Notes: generated by a model not told the origin, from the sequence alone. DNA of 64,000 nt from Prorocentrum cordatum (GCA_963575745.1 CAUYUJ010014273.1:157116-221115), one strand, 5' to 3'. Counted from the stretch's first letter, positions 20,908 through 31,611 are shown. Translations and numbers: made by a program.

Positions 20908-21081
20908 ACAGTCAAAAACCCTAATAAGGACGCGCGGTAAGGACGCAAGACCCTTGGAAGCCGAAGTTGGGATTTTGGGGCGGCGGACGACGAAAACCCC
21001 AAGGACGCAAGAGCAAGGTAGAGCAAGGGCGCAAGGGCACCCTGAGCAAAGTCGCGCGTCCTTGTTAGGGTTTTTGACTGT
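20908..21081. mobile_element. Intact MITE-like element with 28-bp inverted ends
   Basis: The left end ACAGTCAAAAACCCTAATAA (continuing GGACGCGC) and the right end at 21054-21081 are reverse complements at 27 of 28 positions. The element is flanked by CAACT at 20903-20907 and again at 21082-21086, a candidate 5-bp target duplication. The 174-bp interior has no ORF of note. A second, interrupted copy spans 29300-29333 and 31242-31393. Confidence 0.9.
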
Positions 21082-21179
21082 CAACTATCGACGACCCAAA
21101 TCCTCGACGATCTGATTTCTCCAACCAACCTGGGCGTCTCTCCTCGACCCCGGCGTCCTGGGCCCGTGATCGGGCCGCG

Positions 21180-21370
21180 GGGCCACCGAACACTGCCCCC
21201 CCCCCAGGGCCAGAACCTCACCCCAGGGAAGCGGTCGGGACCTCTGGGGCCAGAACCTCACCCCCCGGGGCCAGAAAACTGCCCCCCCCCAGGGTCAGAA
21301 AGCTGCCCCCCCCCAGGGCCAGAACCTCACCCCAGGGAAGCGGTCGGGGCCTCTGGGGCCGCGGACTTCA
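21180..21370. repeat. GGGCCAGAACCTCACCCC short tandem
   Basis: Five units alternate GGGCCAGAACCTCACC and GGG(C/T)CAGAAA(A/G)CTGCC, separated by C runs. CAGGGAAGCGGTCGGG occurs twice, at about 21224 and 21333. Confidence 0.8.
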
Positions 21371-21379
21371 AAAAATCAT

Positions 21380-22130
21380 ACCAGTCGACGTCGACGCATC
21401 GGCGCGATCGACGACGAAGGCGACGGGGCAGCGCGGGCCTTGGAGCTGTAGGAGCCGTCCTTCTTCTCGGGGGCGTCGCCCACCGGCTCTGGCGGCGGCC
21501 AGATCCCCAATGAGATGAGGTCCTCCACCACAGATGGGAACGCGGGGGAGGGGAGGGGGGGAGGCAAGCTAGGTGCGCTCGCGCCATGTCTGACATCCTA
21601 CCCCTCCCGTCCATCCCTTCCAACTGCGATGACTGTTTCTCTATCCGCGGACGCGTGTCATAGCGGACCTAGAACTCCCAAAAAGAGTCCATTGTGTTAT
21701 TGGTTACGCCTAGGTGCGAAGACCGCCAAAGGAAGCCCCACGGAAGGTCACAAGGAACATCGAGCCCAATCTGAAACCACAGTTGACCTTGTCAAAAAAA
21801 AAAGTTGACAGTCGCTTCCACGGAGCCTAATCCTCAGAGCAGCATCTCACGCATCACCAAGCACTGTGAACCGAATCGCACTGCCACCCGAACGCGTGAA
21901 ACGGATGCCAGAAAAATGCGAGAAGCGAAGAAGGGGAGAGGGGAGGACTGGTCCGGACTGGGCTATGACTACTAAGTCTCAAATGTGTCTAACGCCACAC
22001 TCACATCATGAAGCTACGTTGGGGCCTGCCAGGCGCGTTGAGATCTCCTTTCCCTGCTGACGGGGTCTGTGCGGGCGCGCATGGACGCGTTCTGGCCCAG
22101 CTGGCGCCCACTGGCGTGCATGAAGGAGAA
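21380..22130. other. No recognisable gene
   Basis: Short overlapping frames only. No motif or RNA gene seen. Confidence 0.4.
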
Positions 22131-22134
22131 GGGA

Positions 22135-22275
22135 GGCGGAGGAGGAGGAGGAGGAGGAGGAGGAGGAGGAGGAGGAAAAGGAAAAGGAGGAGAAGGAGGA
22201 GGAGGAGGAGGAGGAGGAGGAGGAGGAGGAGGGGGAAGAGGATGAGGAGGAGGAGGAAGAGGAGGAGGAGAGAAG
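22135..22275. repeat. GGA microsatellite
   Basis: GGA units with interspersed AAAAGG words. Arg- and Pro-rich frames across it are artefacts. Confidence 0.95.
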
Positions 22276-22568
22276 CGGAACACATCTCAGACAACTTTGA
22301 CTGCACTGTGCCTGCGACCCAGAACGTGGGCTCTCAAAAGTCTCGATCACTTCACGGGGAACGGCGTTTCATCCCCCGGGTCGCTTTTGTTAACGATCTC
22401 GGGGCCCGGCAGAGGCCGCTGGAGGCGTCAAACAATCCGTCATTCCCAACCAACCTGTGCTGTTGGGTCCTCGTTTTGAAGAGACAGCGCCCCGCGTTCC
22501 TCCAGCTGCCCCCTCCCTCCTTCCTCCTCCCCCTCCTTGCCTCTGCTTTCGGCACACCTCTCACACGC

Positions 22569-22664
22569 TTCGCAGCCCCATAGGGAGCTCCACCGAAGGC
22601 CCCAGTGGGGGGGGTCGCATGCATGCGGTTCCCCCACCCAGGGCAGAGTTTCGTGGCCCCATAT
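22569..22664. repeat. Isolated unit of the 77-bp satellite
   Basis: CCCCATAGGGAGCTCCACCG, GGCCCCAGTGGGGGGGGTCG and GGTTCCCCCACCCAGGGCAG match the array at 23987-25312, about 1.3 kb away. This single copy runs directly into a T-rich stretch (ATTTTTTATTATTTTATTTT). Confidence 0.85.
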
Positions 22665-22669
22665 TTTTT

Positions 22670-23135
22670 ATTATTTTATTTTTTATTTAGCAAGGGTTGC
22701 GCGAAGCGTCTCAAGACAAGTTTCGAAAAAGGCGTGCGTGCCAAAAACGGGGGCGACCCCGTTTTTATCATTGACGGCGATCCACGTTTGTGGGAAGCCA
22801 TCGGGCGCGTGCAGAGCACTACACCGTCCGTGGCGACGAGGGCCAACGGGGGACGACCCGACGCCAGCGAGACAAGCCGAATCCAGCCGCGACGACGACG
22901 GCCGCCAGGGCGACCCGGCACCAGCAATCCGAGCCGAATCCGGCCACACAGCTGGGCAACTAGTAAAAGCAATGGGAGGCCAGGAGCAGCGCTGGTCAGT
23001 GGGCGCGTCGCTGCCATGGCACGGCGAGCATGGGCAGCAGGGCGGCCAGTGGGCAATCCTGCGCTCCGAACGGCCGCGGGCCGTTACGACAAACTCGGGC
23101 CATTAATTTATTGGCATGACCAGGCAGGCTGAAAA
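22670..23135 (+). other. Possible gene fragment
   Basis: One plus-strand frame at 22690-22850 reads RLKTSFEKGVRAKNGGDPVF then IIDGDPRLWEAIGRVQSTTP, a protein-like composition without a recognised family. It has no start at the 5' side and degrades into Arg/Pro-rich sequence after about 22860. Confidence 0.25.
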
Positions 23136-23136
23136 C

Positions 23137-23930
23137 TCAGGCATCACTGGTCGTCTGGACCGAGATGAAGACGAAGGACGCGGGCGCTGCCTGCTCCAAA
23201 ATGCTCTGGAAAGTTGCCTTTTTCGCGGCAGAGGCCACTTCAATGACGCCTTCCCTCAGCATGCACATCACCAGACTCTTGGGCTCGACAGCGAGACCAG
23301 CCTGGCGCGACACACCCACGGCATGCCGCAAGAGGCTCCGGAACTGCGTGCTCGGCTCGGCCGTGAGGACCAGCGGGTCGTAGCTGGACTCCATGGTCAC
23401 CTCGCGCGAATCCCGGAGAAAAAGTGGAAGATGGGCGGCACCATCGGCATCGAGTTGGGCCAATAGGTCCGAGGCGGCGCCGAAGGTGAGCTCATCGCAT
23501 TCGGCCAGGTTCTCGGCACCATCATGCTGAAGAACTTCCTGACTGTTCCCGGCGCCCTCGCGCGCAGGAGCACCACGTGCGGTCGCAGCTGCAGGCGCCT
23601 CCGCCGGCGCCGCCGCTGAGCACTGCTTGCACTCCACCTCTGGGTTGAAGCGCACGCCAACCTTCACGTCGCCAGTGGCATCGCCATCGAGCTTCGGGAA
23701 GTCTGGCACCGATGGCAGAGGCGGCAGGCTGCCACCAGCGAGCGATGTGGGGAGCGTCGGCGGATGCTGCACGGCGGCGCAGCAGCCTCGCGTCGCCTCC
23801 GTTCCCTCGGCGCTGCCGCGCGTGGCGGGTGCGCCGGCTCCCTCGCCGTCGCCGTCGGAGCCGTCACGTCCACTCCCTGCGCCTGTCGCCGGGATAGGTG
23901 CGACAGGGCAGCCCGCGGCACCTGGGATGG
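23137..23930 (-). CDS. C-terminal exon of an unrecognised protein
   Basis: A minus frame ending at the TGA at 23137-23139 has good protein composition for about 260 residues. It starts with a Pro/Ala/Gly-rich linker, then PDFPKLDGDATGDVKVGVRF, a CKQC pair and an Ala-rich segment. A compact domain follows: ECDELTFGAASDLLAQLDAD, LFLRDSREVTMESSYDPLVL, STQFRSLLRHAVGVSRQAGL, KSLVMCMLREGVIEVASAAK and an ending SFVFISVQTTSDA. The beta/alpha alternation suggests a folded domain, but I do not recognise it. Upstream the frame enters the 77-bp satellite, so the true exon start is between about 23700 and 23940; the methionine at 24054 lies inside satellite and is not credible. Confidence 0.5.
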
Positions 23931-23986
23931 GCCCAAGCCAGACTGCCGATAATGGGCACCTGGGATGGGATGGGCACCTGGGATGG

Positions 23987-25312
23987 CCCCATAAGGAATC
24001 TCCGCCGATGGCCCCAGTAGGGGTGTTCGCACGCGGTTCCCCCACCCAGGGCATCGCTTTGTGGCCCCATAGGGAGCTCCGCCGATGGCCCCAGTGGGGG
24101 GGGTCGCATGCGGTTCCCCCACCCAGGGCAGCCTATCGTGTCCCCATAGGGAGCTCCGCCGATGGCCCCAGTGGGGGGGTCGCATGCGGTTCCCCCACCC
24201 AGGGCAGCGCTTCGTGGCCTCATAGGGAGCTCCGCCGATGGCCCCAGTGGGGGGGGGGCGCATGCGGTTCCCCCACCCAGAGCAGCGCTTCGTGGCCCCA
24301 TAGGGAGCTCCGCCGATGGCCCCAGTGGGGGGGGTCGCATGCGGTTCCCCCACCAACGGCAGCGCTTCGTAGCCCCATAGGGAGCTCCGCCGATGGCCGG
24401 GGGGGGGTCGCATGCGGTTCCCCCACCCAGGGCAGCGTTTCGTGGCCCCACAGGGAGCTCCGCCGATGGCCCCAGTGGGGGGGGGTCGCATGCGGTTCCC
24501 CCACCCAGGGCAGCGTTTCGTGGCCCCGTTGGGAGCCCCTCCGATGGCCCCAGTGGGGGGGGGGTCGCATGCAGTTCCCCCACCCAGGGCGCTTCGTGTC
24601 CTCATAGGGAGCTCCGCCGATGGCCCCAGTGGCGAGGGTCGCATGCGGTTCCCCCACCCAGGGCAGCGCTACGTAGACCCATGGGGAGCTCCGCCGAAGG
24701 CCCCAGTGGGGGTGTTCGCATGCGGTCCCCCCACCCAGGGCAGCGTTTCGTAGCCCCATAGGGGGCTCCGCCGATGGCCCCAGCGGGGGGGTCGCATGCG
24801 GTTCCCCCACCCAGGGCAGCGCTTCGTGGCCCCATAGGGAGCTCCGCCGATGGCCCCAGTGGGGGGGGTCGCATGCGGTTCCCCCCCCCCAGGGCAGCGT
24901 TTCGTGGCCCCATGGGGAGCTCCGCCGATGGCCCCAGAGGGGGGTTGCATGCGGTTCCCCCACCCAGGGCAGCGTTTCGTGGCCCCGTGGGGAGCTCCAC
25001 CGTGGGCCCCAGTGGGGGTGCCCGCATGCGGCTCCCCCACCCAGGGCAACGCTTCGTGGCCCCATGGGGAGCTCCACCGTAGGCCCCAGTGGGGGTGCCC
25101 GCATGCGGTTCCCCCACCCAGGGCAGCGCTTCGTGGCCCCATAGGGAGCTCCACCGAAGGCCCCAGTGGGGGTGCCCGCATGCTCTCCCCCACCCAGGGC
25201 AGCGCTTCGTGGCCCCATGGGGAGCTCCACCGAAGGCCCCAGTGGGGGGGGTCGCATGCGGTTCCCGCACCCAGGGCAGCGTTTCGTGGCCCTATAGGGA
25301 ACCCCACCGAAT
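23987..25312. repeat. 77-bp satellite array, about 17 copies
   Basis: Units of 75-78 bp carry CATGCGGTTCCCCCACCCAG, GGCAGCGCTTCGTGGCCCCA, TAGGGAGCTCCGCCGATGGC and a G run of 6-9. CTCCGCCGATGG starts at 24000, 24078, 24154 and 24230. The first dozen copies read CCGCCGATGG and the last four or so CCACCGAAGG or CCACCGTGGG, so copies vary by position. Frames on both strands stay open but shift with the G-run length. Confidence 0.95.
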
Positions 25313-25714
25313 GCGTTGCTCACAAAGACGGTACTCACAACTGCATATGGTTGGGTCCTTCGCGAGGCTATTTTTTTTGTCGCGAGGCAAGTCGTCTGGC
25401 TTTCGGGTCTCGGATCTCGGGCAGCTGTTCGAGAAGATTCGGACACCCGCAGAACGCCCTCGGCGAGCCGCAGCTGCTGGCAAGCACCCCGAGGCCAGAA
25501 AGCCTATGAAAACCTGCGCAAGCGTCGGGCAACCTCTACCCACCAACGACGGCCTGGCTGCTGTGCTGACAGCTGCTCGTTCTGGGGACCTTCCGGGAGC
25601 CACTCGCTCCTCTAATGCGTCGATGCTGCGTCGAACGCCCGTCGACCTGAGCCGAATTCAAATCGAATGTGATTCGAACTTGAGTCGAGACACACGCATC
25701 CACATACTTACATC

Positions 25715-26130
25715 TATGCATGCATACATACATACATACATACATACATACATGCATGCATACATACATACATACATACATACATACATGCATGCATGCA
25801 TGCATACATACATACATACATACATACATACATACATACATACATACATAATACATACATACATACATACATACATACATACATACATACATACATACAT
25901 ACATACATACACATACATACATACATACATACATACATACATACATACATACATACATGTATGCAGACATGCATGCATGCATGCATGAATACATACATAC
26001 ATACAGACAGACATACATACAAACATGCATGCAAGCATGCATGCATGCATACATACAAACAGACAGACAGACAGACAGACACACATACATACATAAACTA
26101 CATACAAACATACATACAAGAATACACAAC
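25715..26130. repeat. (ACAT)n microsatellite with CATG and ACAG variants
   Basis: More than 400 bases of ACAT tetranucleotides contain GCATGCATGCATGCAT blocks and a CAGACAGACAGACA block near 26061-26080. The peptides read from it (YIHT and MYVC repeats) are artefacts. Confidence 0.98.
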
Positions 26131-26164
26131 ATGTATAACGGTGTGAATCTACAAATCTATGTAG

Positions 26165-26635
26165 CTTAGCTTATATGCGGAGACCGCGGGCCGCGATGCG
26201 CTCGTCGCCGAATATTGACATTGGGGGGCGAGGGGGTCTAGAAAAACTTGCGTTTGGTGTTGTGGAGGGCTGTAGGATCCAATTGCCTTATGTTCTTGCA
26301 CATTGCGTTTAGAACTCCGACCACTTCATTTCGGCACGGCACCGGTCCCCCCTCCGCCCTGCTCCGCAGCCGCCAGCGCGCCCCCTCCGCCGGGGCGGCG
26401 GGCACGGGCGGCGGGGTCATGCAATATTTGTTCGTAGAGCTCATTTTCCGAAGTGTGCCAACGATACGTGCTCATGCGTGATGTGCACGATCGATCGTGA
26501 TAGCTATGTGCGCCGTGTAAGGGTGTGTAAGTGCGGTTTTCGAGTCCAACTGGGTTGAGGCCGCAACGATCTTTCCACGAGGTGTATGTCCTTGCGGGGG
26601 AAGGTCTATCTAGGTGTTCTGCATGATCTTCCGAT
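26165..26635. other. No recognisable gene
   Basis: Mixed composition with CCGCC-rich sequence near 26350-26420. Nothing supported. Confidence 0.4.
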
Positions 26636-26637
26636 TC

Positions 26638-26689
<52 letters not shown>

Positions 26690-26692
26690 CTG
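26638..26692. repeat. (TA)n microsatellite
   Basis: TATATA runs interrupted by two CATATA words. Confidence 0.95.
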
Positions 26693-26694
26693 TC

Positions 26695-27725
26695 TGTCCT
26701 GAGGCGCGTTGCATCGCTTGGGTGTAGGTGAACCCGTGGATTCGCTTCGAATCCCCCGGATTGGGGCGCGCCCGTGATCCTCACCGCTCCACGTCCTGCT
26801 CCTGGGGCCGCGGCGTCGGGTCGAGACTAGCCATCTCGACCCGCGCGCCCACAGACCGTCGAGTCGGACAGGAGCTTCTGCGCTACCCCAGGAACGGGCT
26901 TTTCTTTTCGTCGACCCATGGATGTCCAGGTCGCCCGGCCGGGTCGGGGGGCAACGGGTCGGCTCGGGGTGGCGGAGTCAATTAAACGGTATATGTGTTC
27001 TGCGGGAGAACCGACGCGGCAAACCCATGCAATGCGCAGCGAGTAGACCTCTGGTCCGCTGTGCACACTGTGCCCCAGGTGTCCTTGTTTTTCTCCTGTT
27101 TCGTGCTAGGCTTTTGTCAGGGCGGGGGGGCATCACTCGACAGTCCCTGGACCAGGGGCGGTTGACGTCTCCGGACACCTCCCCTGGCTTCACACTAGTC
27201 GTTAGCGCTGGGGGGCGCCTGACCACCGCACTCCCAGCGGAGTGTTCAGGAGCCTGGTTTCTTTCGGGTGTCTTTTTGTGGGTCCTAAGGGGTCGACCTT
27301 AAGAGGCTGTGCCAAGGTACCAGGGACGCCAGCGATAAACGAACTGTTGGGTACATTTGCTTGAGTTTTTCTCGGGGTGAAGGGGTGCTCTGACTGGGTC
27401 GGTCGCCGTGCTGCGAGCTCTGATTGCCAGCGCCCTCGCTTGGTTGCCAGCGCCGCCTCCCGTTGCGCCGGGGTCTGGTCTCGCACCAGGCCTCTTTGGG
27501 TGTGGGTCTTGTACCCTGTTGGCATGTGATGCAACCGAGGAGGGGCCAGGCTTATTGCGATCTGCATGGGTGGGGACGTCGTTAGGGTGGGGAGAGCGGA
27601 AGGTAGGCGCAGTGTGCAATGTGCGTGCGTGCCTTTGTGTGCGTTGTGTGCGTGCGTCCCTTTGTGTGCGTAGTGTGCGCGTAGCTCGCTGTTCAAAGAG
27701 TAATTCGTCTCCTCCCTGTGGTGAG
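26695..27725. other. No recognisable gene; GTGTGCGT repeat at 27615-27690
   Basis: Short frames only. At 27622-27685 the word CCTTTGTGTGCG occurs twice, about 30 bases apart, within a GTGTGCGT-rich stretch. GGATTCG/CGAATCC at 26737-26754 forms a small hairpin but not a tRNA arm. Confidence 0.4.
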
Positions 27726-27730
27726 TGCCA

Positions 27731-27930
27731 GATATTACACGGGTGGAGGGCGTGCGCCCAGTACTACGTGGATGGAGGGCATCAGAGCTTCAGCGCGCAT
27801 GTGTATCCAGACGAGGGGTACTTCTTAGTGATCTGACACGGATGGAGGAAGTGCGCCACTTATTAAATGGATGGAGGGCATCAGAACTTCAGCGCGCATG
27901 TGTATCCAGACTGAAGAGTACTTCTTGGTT
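27731..27930. repeat. 100-bp tandem duplication
   Basis: ATGGAGGGCATCAGA starts at about 27772 and 27871; each is followed by CTTCAGCGCGCATGTGTATC and GTACTTCTT and preceded by a GTGCGCC word. Two copies, slightly diverged. Confidence 0.85.
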
Positions 27931-28394
27931 CTCCCTACCTAGGTCGAGGTTGGCACCGCTTCCGCCCCGCCCCGTCTTTCGGACCCTGGGCAATAACGTG
28001 CTTTTGGGTGTCCCCGTGTTTCGACACGTGAGTGATATCCGCCTGCTTTTTGTTACTCCCCCTCCGCCCTCTCCCTGCCTTCCCCCTCCCCCCCCTCATC
28101 CCTCCTCCCTCCCTTCCCCCCTCTCTCGCCGCCCTCTCCCTCCGCTCCCCCCCCTCCCCCTTCCCCCCTCCGCCCTCCTCCCTCCCTCCCCTCCTCTTGG
28201 CGGATACGCCGTGGCGGTGTGGTGCGCTTCGTCTTCTGGTAGGTCGACGAGGGCCGCCGTCCGGGCGTGCACACCCTCCACGACTACGACTACGACTACT
28301 ACTGGTCCGCCCTCGGCCCCCCTCCGCAGCCAGCCCACCGCCCCCTCTCCCGCCAGCCAGCGCGCCCCCCTCGCCCCGACCCCATAATACTTCG

Positions 28395-28525
28395 GCCAAT
28401 GCGTCGCCGAGGCGCCACCGACGTCGACAATGTACCGACGATGTATCGCCGATGCATCGGCGATGCATTGGCGATGCGGAGCTATCCAGCGACCCCATCT
28501 ACATACGACCCCTGGAAGGTTTCTC
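28395..28525. repeat. GATGCATCGG family, degraded copy
   Basis: TCGCCGATGCATCGGCGATGC and neighbouring CGATGTATCG words, then CAGCGACCCCATCTACATAC, resemble the right half of the foldback family. The terminal inverted repeat is not intact. Confidence 0.65.
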
Positions 28526-28539
28526 CGAAGGGCTTAGGC

Positions 28540-28985
28540 GGCCCGTCCTCCTCCTCCTCCTCCTCCTCCTCCTCCTCCTCCTCCTCCTCCTCCTCCAGGC
28601 GGTCCTCCCGCGTGAGCACTTCGGCTGGCGGTTCAGCGGGCTCCGCGGCCAGGCGGGCGTGCAGGGCACCGCGGGCGTGCACCGCCGCCGGGGCGGCGCC
28701 GAGGGCGAGCAGCAGCACCAGGGGCGGGCGGCACAGGAGGCCCATCGGAGGGGCAGTGCCGAGGGGGTGTTCGCGGCAGTCTGGCGGCACGCACAAGTCG
28801 CCGTGGGGGATATGGGTCCTGGTCCTTCTCCTCCTCCTCCGCCTCCCTCCTCCTCCCCCTTCCCCTCCTCCTCCTCCTCCTCCTACTCCTCCTCCTCCTC
28901 CTCCTCCTCCTCCTCCTCCTCCTCCTCTTCCTCCTCATCATCATGCCCCTCCTCCTCCTTCTTCTCCTCCTCCTCCTCCTCCTGA
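28540..28985. repeat. CTC microsatellites
   Basis: CTC runs at about 28543-28596 and 28827-28983. Between them is ordinary GC-rich sequence without a recognised gene. Confidence 0.9.
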
Positions 28986-29299
28986 GGGAAACGGGTCCTG
29001 AGGTTTTGCCGCCGTCTGCGGGCGCTCGAGGCCCTCCACGGGCCACGGGACCGTCAGAAAACGACTCGGGATCCAGAACTCGTCCCGGGGGAAGGCCCCA
29101 TACGAGGATGTCTCCAGAGAAACGCGCCGGAGCACCTCGCGCGCGACATCTCGGAGCCCAGCATTGCAAGTGTGTCTCAAGCGAAACGGGCCAGACCAGC
29201 AAGTGCGTCTCAAGCGAAACGGGCCAGACCGGGTGGAGGGATGGGGGAGGGGGGAGGGCTTCTCAGAAGCAAGGGTGCTTCTGCGCGTGGCCGAGGTGT

Positions 29300-29460
29300 A
29301 CAGTCAAAACGTGTGTTAAGGACGGGTGGTAAGGTTAGGTCGGGCGTGTCCCACTACAGGCGGATTAGGGTTGAAATTGTTTTTTTACAAAAAAAATGTC
29401 GAAACATAGTCAACAATAATAACATGATCGACCCACAAACCCGGAAAGGAATATAGAAAT
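29300..29460. mobile_element. Left part of a nested MITE pair
   Basis: ACAGTCAAAACGTGTGTTAA with GGACGGGTGGTAAGG (29300-29334) matches the left end of the 20908 element. It is followed at TTAG by GTCGGGCGTGTCCCACTACA (from 29339), the left end of the palindromic element, then an AT-rich segment. The missing right parts are at 31178-31393. Confidence 0.7.
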
Positions 29461-29504
29461 GTAACGCGTGGCAGCGTTTTCAAAGACACCTGATTTGGTG
29501 ACGG

Positions 29505-30263
29505 GCAAATGCAATGCTGAGTGTATCGATCTTGATGTACCCTGCCGAGGGCTGTGCTGTGCTTCGCCGTGTTGAATTGCGATGTGCCATGCCGCGATTG
29601 TGCTCTATAGGGTCGTGGATCGAGTCCTCCTTTGCATCCGAGTCCTGACCGAACTGATTTGGAAAGCTCGAGCTGCCTAAACATATAGTAGCTGCCCCAA
29701 AGCTAATTGACAGGGGGACATGCCAGGAGGACGCGCCGCGAAACGTCCCAAGGTACGCGCCAGGCGACGTGCCAGGGGACGTGCCATGGGGACGCACCGC
29801 GGGACGTGCCAAGGGGACGCGCTACGGAACGTGCCAATGGATGTGCCACGGGATGTACCAGGGGACGCGCCACGCGACGTGCCAGGGAGACTCGCCAAGG
29901 GACGCCCCACGGAACGTGCTAAGGAACGTGCCAAGTTGCAATGCTGAGTGTATCGATCTTGATGTACCGTGCCGAAGTCTGTGCTGTGCTGCGCCGTGCT
30001 GAATTGCGATGTGCCATGCCGCGATTGTGCTCTATAGGGTCGTGGATCGAGTCCTCCTTTGCATCCGAGTCCTGACCGAACTGATCTGGATCTTAAGCTC
30101 GAGCTGCCTGACATATAGTAGCTGCCCCAGAGCTAATTGACAGGGGGACATGCCAGGAGGACGCGCCGCGAAACGTCCCAAGGGACGCGCCAGGCGACGT
30201 GCCAGGGGACGTGCCATGGGGACGCACCGCGGGACGTGCCAAGGGGACGCGCTACGGAACGTG
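29505..30263. repeat. Partial tandem duplication, ~428 bp period
   Basis: A block with GCAATGCTGAGTGTATCGAT and GGGTCGTGGATCGAGTCCTC, then GCATCCGAGTCCTGACCGAA, occurs at about 29509-29660 and 29938-30087; GCATCCG starts at 29634 and 30061. ACATATAGTAGCTGCCCCA and a GC-rich tail occur at 29681 and 30111. The tail is itself an array of GGGACGTGCCA-type 15-base words; its first copy is longer. Confidence 0.9.
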
Positions 30264-30270
30264 CTGGGGA

Positions 30271-30945
30271 CAAGCGTTTCGCTCGAGACATCCTGTCAAA
30301 ATCCTCATGCTAGACATCCGCCTGAGCGACCTGGACACGTGAAAACAAGCGTTTTGCTCAACACATCCTCAACACATTCTCATGCTAGACATCCGCCTGG
30401 GCGAACTGGACACGTGAAAACAAGTGGTTCGCTCGAGACATCCTCAACACAGCTTCATGTGAGACGTCCGCCTGGGTGACCTGGGCACGTGAAAACAAGC
30501 GTTTCGCTCGAGACATTTTCAACGCATCCTCATTCTAGACATCCGCCTGGGCGACCTGTACACGTGAAAGCAAACGTCTCGCTCGAGACATCCTCAACAC
30601 ATCTTCATGTTAGACATCCGCCTGGGCGACCTGGACACGTGAAAACAAGCGTATCTCTCGAGACATTCTCAACACATCCTCATGCTAGGCATCCGCCTGG
30701 GCGACCTGGACACGTGAAAACAAGCATCTCAATCGAGACTTCCGCAACACATCCTCATGCTAGACATCCGCCTGGGCGACGAGGACGCGTGAAACCAAGC
30801 GTCTCGCTCGAGACGTCCTCACCAAATCCTGGCGCTAGACCTCTGCCTGGGCAACCTGGAGGCGTGAAACCAAGCGTCTCGCTCGAGACATCCTCAAGAC
30901 CTGGGCACGTGAAAACAAGCATTTCACTTGAGAGATCCTCTGAAT
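30271..30945. repeat. Exact 75-bp tandem array, nine steps
   Basis: The anchor CAAGCG (variants CAAGTG, CAAACG) occurs at 30271, 30346, 30421, 30496, 30571, 30646, 30721, 30796 and 30871, exactly 75 bases apart. Units contain TTTCGCTCGAGACATCCTC, a CTAGACATCCGCCTGGG segment and GGACACGTGAAAA. The last unit is shortened (next anchor 30916), and TTTCGCTCGAGACA repeats at 30988 and 31029. Substitutions occur without length changes, so the plus frame stays open as a 25-residue repeat (VSLETSSTHPHARHPPGRPG). Confidence 0.97.
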
Positions 30946-31177
30946 TCAGGTCTCCAGCAGAGGACAATCTATAAGACAAAACAAGCGTTTCGCTCGAGAC
31001 ATCCTCAACAAATTCTGAAAAACAAGCGTTTCGCTCGAGACAAACTCAAAGTTTGATTCGCCGGCCCACCTCGACCTCGATATTTATCGCAGAAGCAGTT
31101 CGCCGGCCCACCTCAAGTCAAACCCAAGGGTAAACCCACTAAAAGAGAACCTTGGGCCTCAGCCCTTTCCGGGCAAA

Positions 31178-31393
31178 AAAATCGTCCCCAGACTTTCTTT
31201 TGACTATTTTGGAATTTTCCTCCTGTAGAGGGATACCCGACTTCATGGCAAGGACGCAAGACCCATGGAGGCCGAAGTTGGGATTTTCTGGGCGACGGGC
31301 GACCAGTGACAACGTCAAAGGACGGGCCGCAGCGGCAAGGACACGAGGGCACCCTAGATGAAGGCGCGCGTCCTTACTAGGCGCGTTGACTGT
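31178..31393. mobile_element. Right part of the nested MITE pair
   Basis: CGTCCCCAGACTTTCTTTTG to TCCTGTAGAGGGATACCCGAC (31183-31241) matches the right half of the palindromic element copy at 19797. GGCAAGGACGCAAGACCC, GAGGCCGAAGTTGGGATTTT and the end GCGCGTCCTTACTAGG...TTGACTGT (to 31393) match the 20908 element from its position after GGTAAGG onward. Confidence 0.75.
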
Positions 31394-31611
31394 ACACCGA
31401 CTCTGGCCAGACCCATCCTGAACCCTGGAACGGTGCATACCGTCGAAACCGATAGCAAGGATGAGCGACTTCCCAAAGGGTACCCCCCTTGCATCCTTGC
31501 CTCCTCGGCCCGTCCTCGACCGCTCTCGACGGCAAGCCCCGCCCGGGAGAGCTTCGACACGGGCGTCCAAGGGTAAGGGGCTTGCATCTCCTTACGACGC
31601 ATCCTTACCAT

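Noticed and set aside
23664-25446. Long Gly/Pro/Trp-rich ORFs (326, 408 and 326 codons) over the 77-bp satellite
   Set aside because: They follow the satellite in several frames on both strands, and G-run length changes shift the frame between units.
25536-26132. Cys/Met/Val repeat peptide (MYVC) resembling a cysteine-rich protein
   Set aside because: It is translation of the (ACAT)n microsatellite; the opposite strand gives YIHT repeats with equal length.
26737-26754. GGATTCG/CGAATCC as part of a tRNA
   Set aside because: The loop is only a few bases and no other arms are present.
30271-30945. CRISPR-like array
   Set aside because: The whole 75-bp unit is conserved, with no alternation of constant repeats and unique spacers, and the genome context is eukaryotic.
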